From Rana temporaria (lineage: Eukaryota; Chordata; Amphibia; Anura; Ranidae), in assembly GCF_905171775.1 (NCBI RefSeq), contig NC_053491.1, forward strand, positions 402,094,838 through 402,158,837: DNA of 64,000 bases, given 5' to 3'. Positions 56,668 through 64,000 of the stretch are shown here, piece by piece. The translations under genes and the position numbers were made by a program. Position 1 is the first letter of the stretch. The number at the start of each line of letters is the position of its first letter. The notes below the pieces were generated by a model. The model ran no database searches and was not told the DNA's origin. It worked only from the letters and a program-made list of their open reading frames with translations.

Positions 56668-57053
56668 AGCAGAGCGTTCCAGAGAGAGCCTGGAAAAGTC
56701 CTGTGCAGACAGTCTTTGCTCTGCCCTGGGACACACAGATAGAGTTGGTCTGTGAGAGCAAGAAGGTTGGTAAACAAAACTGTTAAGCAATCTATGTGGA
56801 AGCTGACAAGCTGTAGGCTTGCTCAGCCTGGTAGTGAGGGCGTGCATATTGTATAGTTAGAGCCGGGACACGGCTAGGCTTTTCTTTAATTACTTTTGTT
56901 TTGCTTTTCTGCACACTGTACAGCACCTGTAAAAAGACTTTGTATATAGCACCAATAAACACCCCACTGTTTGTCACTTATATTATGGACTTGGTATCTG
57001 TGCCTGCTCATCCCAGGGAGCGTTTGTACCTGCTACCTATCCCCCAGCTTACA
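56665..57053 (+). mobile_element. Solo LTR (389 bp), probable
   Basis: Starts TGTAGCAGAG and ends CCCAGCTTACA, with an AATAAA-type signal in 'CACCAATAAACACC' near 56955. ATAT precedes and follows it, but both sides are TA-rich, so the duplication is not decisive. Confidence 0.65.
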
Positions 57054-57163
57054 ATATATACTGTATAATGTTTGGGGGTTTTAAGTAATTTTCTAGTAAA
57101 AAATCCAGATTTTAACTTTCAAACACTAAATATCAGAAATAGGCTTAGTCATGAAAGGGTTAA

Positions 57164-57535
57164 ATGGATTTGGAGTCTTTTATCCTTTTGTCTGGTACTC
57201 CTTCCAATAATGCATGTTTTTTTTTGGTAACCTGCTGGGGTACCAACTGGAGGGTAGCCTTGTCTGTCGTGAGAAGCCTAACTTGAGCCAGTGAGCTCTC
57301 TGAATGTTTTAGCCCTCTTACTACTTTAAATGATCTCACATCAAAGTTCCATCAACTCGTGAAGGCTTTTTACTTTACTATTATTATTATTATAATACAG
57401 GATTTATATAGCACGTTGCAACAGTTTGTGCAGCGCTTTACAACATTCGGGCAAACAGTACAGTTACAATTCAATACAAGAGGAATTAGCTTGTTAGAGC
57501 TAACAGTCTAGAAGGGAGGGTAAAGTGAAAAAAAA
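57164..57535. other. Interspersed repeat motif, no gene
   Basis: 'ATTATTATTATTATAATACAG' and 'GCAGCGCTTTACAAC' near 57380-57450 are, to my recollection, part of a common frog interspersed repeat. No coding signature. Confidence 0.45.
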
Positions 57536-57947
57536 GGTAGTAACTGTGTCCCCCTTGTTATTCGCTCTATCCTTGGAACCATTCCTTAGCAGAGTCTGCC
57601 TGAACCCGGATATCCAGGGCCTATCTATCGGAGATACCCAGTTTAAAATTTTGGTTTATGCAGATGACTTGTTCATTTCCCTGATGAACCCCACCATCTT
57701 GTTCCCCAATCTTCTACGCAAGTTCGAAACCTACGGTTCGCTCTCCACCTTAAAAATATATTTTCACAAATCAGAAGCAATGGGGATTGGGTTTCCTCCG
57801 ACCATGCTATCTACACTTAAGTCTAGTTTCAATTTCAAATGGACGGAGACGGCCCTAAAGTACTTGGGCACTTGCATCCCTTCGACTATATCCCGTACAT
57901 TCGAACTAAACTTTCCTGTCTAGAAACCGTATACCGTATACATTCCC
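57536..57947 (+). pseudogene. L1-like LINE ORF2, reverse-transcriptase part (left piece)
   Basis: The frame reads 'SPLLFALSLEPFLSRVCLN', then the RT active-site motif 'VYADDLFISL' (YADD) at about 57657, then 'KSEAMGIGFP' and 'LKYLGTCIP'. This is an L1/Tx1-type ORF2. Coding sequence resumes at 60150 after the CR1 insertion. The N-terminal endonuclease part is absent. Confidence 0.85.
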
Positions 57948-59890
57948 ATGGGCAATAAGTTTAAAAGGCTAAAAATAAAACCTATGTGGCTCACGGTCAA
58001 AGTTAAAAAAGCTATAAACAATAAGAAAGTAGCTTTTAAAAAATATAAAAATGAAGGAACACTAGTGTTGTTTAAATGTTACAAAGAATATAACAGGATA
58101 TGCAAAAAGGAAATCAAGGATGCAAAAATTCAAAACGAACGACAGATTGCAAAAGATAGTAGGACAAACCCCAAAAAATTCTTTAAATATATTAATAGTA
58201 AAAAGGTGAATTCTGAGCATGTAGGCCCCTTACAAAATAATCTAGAGTGGGTGACTGGGGACAAAGAGAAGGCAAATGTATTAAATGTTTTCTTCAGCTC
58301 TGTGTATACAATGGAGCATGGGGGAGCTCATGTCCAAAATGGGGGTGGGAGTGACACAGCCCCTAATCCACAATGGCTCAAAAGTGATATGGTCCAGAAA
58401 TATTTAGACAGAATAAAGGTGGATAAAGCACCTGGACCTGATGGCATCCATCCACGGATCCTAGGTGAGTTGAGCTCTGTCATTTCAAAGTCACTGTATC
58501 TAATATTTAGGGACTCATTAAAGACAGGAATAGTACCACTGGATTGGCGCAGGGCCAATGTGGTGCCCATATTTAAAAAGGGAACAAAGTCTTTACCAAG
58601 TAACTATAGACCTGTTAGTTTAACTTCTATAGTTGGGAAGATACTGGAACGTTTAATAAAAGACCACATGGATGAGTTCTTGCAGGAAAAAAACTATTTA
58701 AGCAGCAGACAACATGGATTCATGAAAGACAGAAGTTGTCAGACAAACCTGATTTCCTTTTATGAAGAGGTAAGTAAAACCCTGGACAGAGGGGTGGCTG
58801 TGGACGTGATATATTTGGATTTTGCAAAAGCGTTCGATACAGTTCCGCACACACGGCTCATGTGTAAGGTAAGGTCTACAGGATTGGATATATCAGTTTG
58901 TAAATGGATAGAAAACTGGCTGAAAGACAGAATTCAGAGAGTCGTGGTTAATGATTCTTACTCTGAATGGTCCAAGGTTATCAGTGGTGTACCCCAAGGT
59001 TCAGTGCTGGGACCCTTACTTTTCAATATATTTATAAATGATGTTGGGTCTGAGATCAAAAGTAACATTTCTGTCTTTGCAGATGACACCAAGCTATGCA
59101 GTGGAATAACGTCCTTACAGGATGTCTCCAATTTACAAGCCGACCTCAATGCTCTGTCTGATTGGGCGACTAAGTGGCAGATGAGGTTTAATGTAGATAA
59201 ATGTAAAGTTATGCACTTGGGGGCTAAGAATATGCATGCATCATACATACTAGGGGGAGTACAACTGGGGGGATCTGTAGTGGAGAAGGATCTGGGGGTT
59301 TTAGTTGATCATAAGCTCAATAATGGCATGCAATGCCAAGCTGCGGTTTCCAAAGCGAGCAAAGTCCTTTCTTGTATTAAGAGAGGTATGGACTCCAGAG
59401 ACAGAGATATAATTTTGCCCCTGTACAAATCATTAGTAAGACCTCATCTGGAAAATGCAGTTCAGTTTTGGGCACCAGTTCTCAAAAAGGATATAGGAGA
59501 ACTGGAGAAAGTGCAGAGAAGAGCAACCAAACTGATAAGAGGCATGGAGGAGCTCAGCTATGAGGAAAGATTAGAGGAACTACATTTATTCACTCTTGAG
59601 AAGAGGAGAATAAGGGGGATATGATCAACATGTACAAATATATAAGAGGTCCATACAGTGAACTTGGTGTTGAGTTATTCACTTTACGGTCATCACTGAG
59701 GACAAGGGGGCACTCTTTACGTCTAGAGGAAAAGAGATTTCACCTCCAAATACGGAAAGGTTTTTTCACAGTAAGAGCTGTGAAAATGTGGAACAGACTC
59801 CCTCCAGAGGTGGTTCTGGCCAGCTCAGTAGATTGCTTTAAGAAAGGTCTGGATTCTTTCCTAAATGTACAGAATATAACTGAGTACTAA
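57948..59890 (+). pseudogene. CR1-like reverse transcriptase, one frameshift from open
   Basis: A 558-codon frame (57948-59624) begins in the linker before RT ('AFKKYKNEG', 'NPKKFFKYINSKK'). It then shows RT blocks in order: 'DKAPGPDGIHP', 'NYRPVSLTSIVGKILERL', 'QHGFMKDRSCQTNL', 'VIYLDFAKAFDTV' (first Asp), 'GVPQGSVLGPLLFNIFIND', 'SVFADDTKL' (active site FADD), and 'MHLGAKN...LGVLVD'. A single shift in a G-run near 59617 moves the C-terminal 90 codons ('MWNRLPPEVV', 'KKGLDSFL') to the next frame. All RT catalytic residues are intact. The copy is still 5'-truncated and so not autonomous. Confidence 0.92.
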
Positions 59891-60149
59891 GATTTGTAGG
59901 TATAGTTGATCCAGGGTAAATCCGATTGCCTCTCGGGGGATCAGGAAGGAATTTTTTCCCCTGCTGTAGCAAATTGGATCATGCTCCGCTGGTTTTTTTT
60001 GCCTTCCTCTGGATCAACTGTGGGTATGGAGTTGGGTGTATAGGATTTTACTGTGTTTTTTATTTTGTTTTTTTGTTTTTTGTGGTTGAACTGGATGGAC
60101 TTGTGTCTTTTTTCAACCTGACTAACTATGTAACTATGTAACTATGTAC
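57948..60149 (+). mobile_element. CR1-like LINE inserted in the L1-like ORF2
   Basis: Carries a long RT frame, a short 3' UTR and a tail of tandem 'ACTATGTA' units (about 60121-60149), as expected for a CR1/L2-superclade non-LTR element. L1-like coding sequence lies on both sides. It is 5'-truncated and lacks an endonuclease domain. A fragment of the same family is at 2433-2838. Confidence 0.9.
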
Positions 60150-61177
60150 TGCTGGAGACGTGAAACAAAGGTCTGCACTCGTGGTTTGGCAGAATCAATC
60201 TGTTGAAAATGTATATTCTACCTAAATGTCTTTACTTATTCCAAGCCTTACCAATTAGGATTCACCTAGCTTACTTTAAATAGGTTAACTTGCTTTTCAT
60301 CAAGTTCGTCTGTGCGCACAAAAAGTCACGCCTCCCCTTCCACTTACTCTCACTCACTTAACAATATGGCGGCTTAGCCCTTCCTGATGTTCGAAAATAT
60401 GACCAGGCAACCCATTTGGGCAGGATCATTGACTGGTGCCGCCATAGCAGATCTGAACTATGGGCTCAGATGGAACAGGTCCAAACACACATTCTGCTTT
60501 CCGGATCTTTATGGTGCTATGACCACCTCCAACTGCCACTGAAAGGTCACCCATTAATGGGAATGATGCTTTGTATAAGCTCACTAGTTTGTGAACAACT
60601 ATCTCTCTCCCCATCGAACTCCCTGTTATTCCCTGTTTTGGGAAACCCAAAATTCTCTCTGGGTCTTTGCCCCAACACATTCAGAAATGTACGACAGTCT
60701 GGCACAACCCGAGCGTTCCACTTTCTAACAGGTGGCAGATGGCCCTCCCTAGAGGTACTGACGTTAGAGTCAGGCCCCTTTAAACTACCCTTCTGGCCAG
60801 CACTTCAACTGCAACACTTTCTTGACACCCTTTCAGATTTGCAAGGCTTCGCTCGCTCTCTGACAACGCTCGAGCAATACTGTTTTGAGGAAGGCACTTT
60901 AACACAAGTTCTTTCTAAAACTTACTCCCTACTGAACTCCCCAGCTGCTCCACCACACCTGCCGTTTTTGGATAAATGGGAACAGGACCTGCAGCAAAAA
61001 TTTACACCTGACCAATCCCAATGTGTACTTAAATTTGCCTTAAAGTCACCGGTCTGCACCAAAATCAAAGAGTCACATTGCAAAATTCTGACGAGATGGT
61101 ACCTCACCTCCCATCCGGAATCAACATTACCCAGTCCCCCCCCTCTTTCATACCCCTTATTCCCCTCTAAACCTTCC
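60150..61177 (+). pseudogene. L1-like LINE ORF2, C-terminal part (right piece)
   Basis: Resumes the L1-like protein with 'SWFGRINLLKMYILPKCLYL' (about 60180), the counterpart of 'LGRINLIKIKILPKFTYLF' in the copy near 10500. After a frameshift a 270-codon frame (60416-61228) follows, with 'GRIIDWCRHSRSELW', 'LPFLDKWEQDLQ' and 'KILTRWYLTSHPES'. The terminal cysteine motif is lost because an L2-like 3' end begins at about 61183. Confidence 0.8.
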
Positions 61178-61182
61178 ATTTC

Positions 61183-62240
61183 CTCCCCGCCTCCATTTTT
61201 TTATTTCTTTGTTTCACTCTCCCACTAGTTATATCTATATTTTTCTTTCTATCTCATTTAAAATTATTAGAATATGGGAAAATGTCAACGGGTGGCGGCG
61301 TGTCTTTCACCTGGGTTTTTCTACCCATCCCTCCTTGTGAACAGTGAAAAGCAGCATCTACTTGATTCTCATTTGATGATCTATCGATCAATATTTACAA
61401 ATGTCTGTAAGAAAACCGAAAATGTTGTATACTCTGTTACTCTATTCACTTTTAGATGATCATCTAAAAGTGAATAGAGTAGGAGAGAATTGGACAGATT
61501 GGGGTTCCAAATGATTGAAGAGGCTCTGGAAAAGTCCCGGAGGTGAGCATGGGAGGAGGTGACGATTAAGCTAGAGAGCAGGAGGTGTTGAGAGAAATGA
61601 AGAGAACAATTAGGTTGGTATTTTGAGACTAGGCTAGTGATGTAGCTGGGGGCTAAGTTGTGGATGGCTTTGTAAGAAGTTATCAGTATTTTGAATTGAA
61701 TTTGTTGGGTGAGCTGAAGCCAGTGGAGGGATTGACAGAGAGGAGTAGCAGACACATAGGTATTGGTAGGGTGTATGAGCCTGGCAGCAGCATTCATGAT
61801 GGATTGAAGGGGGATAGACAATGTAGAGGTACGCCAATGAGAAGGCAGTTGCGGTAGTCGAGGCGAGAGATGTCAAGGGAGTGAATTAGGAGCTTTGTTG
61901 TGTCAATGGTTAGAAAGGCAGCACAATTTGGACAGTGATTGGACGTGGGAGTTAAAAGAGAGTTCTGAGTCAAGGGCTACACCTAGGACCTTGGCATGCG
62001 GGGATAGGCTTATAGTTGTGCCATCGATTTTGATAGAGAGATCAGGGGAAGGGGCATGTGGGGGATGTAAGATTATAAGTTCAGTTTTAGAGTTTGGAGT
62101 TTGAGGAAGTGGTGTGATATATCTGTTAGTAAATTAGTGATATGCAAGGAGACAGAGGGAGCGAGCTGAGGGGTAGAGAGATACATTTAGGTGTCTTCAG
62201 TGTAGTTTATCCTAGTTTAAATGGCATATGTGTGTGGGTG
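61183..62240 (-). pseudogene. L2-like LINE, C-terminal RT region and 3' UTR
   Basis: On the minus strand the frames encode, in order, 'KTELIILHPPHAPSPDLSIK' and 'AKVLGVALDSELSFNSHV' (about 62090-61910). A broken 'SRLDYCNCLLIGVP' follows (about 61860), then 'SIMNAAARLIHPTNTYV', 'SLHWLQLTQQIQFKILITSY' and 'HNLAPSYITSLVSKYQP' (61820-61610). This is the C-terminal part of L2-type RT proteins. The 3' UTR runs to 61183. Frames are broken and it is 5'-truncated. Confidence 0.85.
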
Positions 62241-64000
62241 AGTAGCCCTGAATTCACACTTGTTAATCGGTTTCTAGACTGTAATTGTTCTAGTGTAACT
62301 GAGCCCCAGAAATTAAGAATAACAAACATCGTTGAAATTAGCTTGCCTACTGAAAATTGCATATGTCTGACTTTTCTGATAATTCGTTGCTGATAGTTTC
62401 TCTGACTCTCTTCATGTTCTTGCCATAACCATGCCACACAACATCATTCAATGCCTTTAACAATTTTTTGATGGGGGTTATCATTTTGGGGTGCTAGTTA
62501 CTTTCACTTGAGAGCTTTTCATCCCTGTAGCATCTCACAAAAAATCTTGATTTTAATAGATTTTTTCTTACCAACTGAGCAGAGAACTCCACATTAATAC
62601 ACTCTGTTACTTTCACCTCCTGGTGGGTGGTTTGGATGTAATGGTTCTCATACCATCTGAGTCAGTGCTAAATAAAGGCATAAATATTGGTTCTTTTTCA
62701 TACCCCAGCTGTGTGATGGAAAGAAATTATGTGTCATAGACAAAAAGGAAACTACAGTATGTCCATTTGCACAGTAGCTTTAAGGAATGAATAGAAAGCC
62801 TTAAAGTAAGCCATTGCCTGACTGTAAAGTTAGTTCATTTGAGAGAGCTAATGGTTGTAGCTCTATATTTTTTAAACAAAATCAGTGTGAAATAATTACA
62901 GTACTTTGCAAAAATAAGCCAAAGCATTAAGGGGATTTCAGAATGTGTACAGTTTGTGCTCATATGCTCTATTAAGCTATATGTATTAGCTGTATACAAA
63001 GAACGTCAGCCCTGCAGTAAATATTGGATAGTAAATAAATTCTATTTTTGAACAACCTGTGAACAAATCTCAAGTGCTCTTATGAAAGGAAGCACATGGC
63101 TTCAAAGGCATAATGCAGTTGAGTAACATTGTAAAGCTGGTATAATTTTATCACGTCTGTGACTACTTTGAAAGCAGATTTGATAACACACTGTGTTATC
63201 AAAAGTTCTGACCTCTGACAAATCTCATCTTTCCCCAAATGAGATATACTATAAACATACACATTCTGAAGAGACTCTTAAATACAAAAGCCCTGTTTAT
63301 TTTTACTTGAAACTTGGTTTATGTTGTATACTTTCCCCCAATATGTTCAGAACTCCAGCATGAAACAAATCCTGCACTTGGCCTTTGTGTAACGTTTCTG
63401 TAATGAAGATCAGTCATGGCTGCTCTCTTCTTATGTATCTGCCAATCTCCTTGTACCTGGTAGCAACTAGTGGGAGGACCTGCTGTTTCCCTCCCACTTC
63501 TGTGTTCTCTGCTTATGCTATGTGCAGCACATTGTCACAACTTCTTAACCATGTAATATCTGGGTTTTCAAAGGCATTTGGTGTACACAAAGGTGATTTT
63601 TATCACTTGTGGCATTGAGGAATATATTTCAATTAATGTTTTTGTGCCTGGAGTTAAACTTTTACCACAGCAGAGCTTTTAGGTATAGGGGAACATGTAA
63701 CCTCCTTTGGTGTATTTCATCAGAGTACAGTTTAAAATCATCTTAAACCAAAGCTTACCCAGTCAGTCATCTCTGCCTGTGTTGGGGGAGGGGGGGAGGG
63801 TAAGAGAGCATGGCCTAATTAGTATACCATGTTTTAAAATATATTGAGCTATCAGAAAGCGCTGTCACTTCACCCCTACAATGAGAGTGTCTCTTAAATA
63901 AAAAAGATGGTCTACATACCATGTTAATGTATGTACATTACAATGGTAAGGATAGGCTGTAGACTGTAAGAGCCATACTGTATAACAACAACAAACCTTC
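62241..64000. other. No gene recognised
   Basis: AT-rich unique-looking DNA. A G-run lies at 63784-63801. Short open frames carry no family motif. Confidence 0.55.

Larger units (their letters stand above)
55770..57159 (-). mobile_element. Hairpin-rich family B variant, reverse, interrupted by L2 and LTR inserts
   Basis: 55950-56190 is the complement of the middle of the 52683-53887 element (for example 'GCTCTCGCTCTAAC' in complement near 56166). 57054-57159 is the complement of its left end, followed by TTAA (57160-57163). The material between, 56198-57053, consists of a LINE 3' end, a TA microsatellite and a solo LTR. The far terminus at about 55770 is unclear. Confidence 0.65.

Noticed and set aside
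56499..56847. Open frames with Tyr-Ile runs and an N-terminal LTR-derived part
   Set aside because: They are a TA microsatellite plus solo LTR sequence, not a gene.

Overview
This 64 kb window looks like gene-poor, transposon-saturated DNA from an amphibian, most likely a ranid-type frog. That call rests on the repeat families, which I recognise as typical of large anuran genomes, and not on any species-specific gene. I found no host protein-coding exon, tRNA, rRNA or snRNA gene that I can defend. Almost every coding signature belongs to a transposable element. The longer leftover stretches (about 4.2-7.8, 21.7-22.8, 30.0-33.5, 34.2-36.1, 47.9-48.8, 50.5-52.0 and 62.2-64.0 kb) look like ordinary intergenic or intronic DNA.

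Layout. 0-4.2 kb: a 31-bp tandem repeat, a solo LTR inside a TTAA-flanked element, Tc1 and CR1 remnants, and a foldback MITE with another TTAA element inside it. 7.8-12.5 kb: an antisense L1-like LINE interrupted by TTAA-flanked MITEs; the last of these (11265-12486) carries an 18-bp minisatellite and a run of about nine hairpins. 13.2-15.1 kb: a Harbinger-type MITE and a head-to-head minisatellite. 15272-20879: a Ty3/Gypsy retrotransposon with both LTRs and the order gag-protease-integrase-RT-RNase H, the unusual Gmr1-like arrangement. 21.4-28 kb: hairpin-rich repeats and a 1.1 kb hAT-type element with a perfect 8-bp target duplication.

36131-44292 is an 8.2 kb PIF/Harbinger transposon with a TAA target duplication. 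It has a broken transposase and a convergent three-exon Myb-like gene. A 4.36 kb hAT-like element sits in the third exon and itself carries two GC-rich MITEs, a 44-bp minisatellite rich in CACGTG motifs, and a solo LTR within that minisatellite. 44.3-48 kb: another hAT-like remnant and a 2 kb Tc1 element. 48.8-50.5 kb: an L1-type ORF1 remnant. 52-57.2 kb: hairpin-rich elements, an L1 tail, an L2-like 3' end and a solo LTR. 57.5-62.2 kb: an L1-like ORF2 split by a nearly intact CR1-like LINE, then an antisense L2-like LINE.

The genes do not form a host pathway. The structure is layered insertion, and target duplications and rebuilt empty sites let many layers be ordered in time. The observations most worth follow-up are the Harbinger/hAT nest, the hairpin-string repeat family, the Gmr1-like gene order and the set of TTAA-flanked MITE families. 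All coordinates and target duplications were read by eye, with no database search, so family names are by resemblance.
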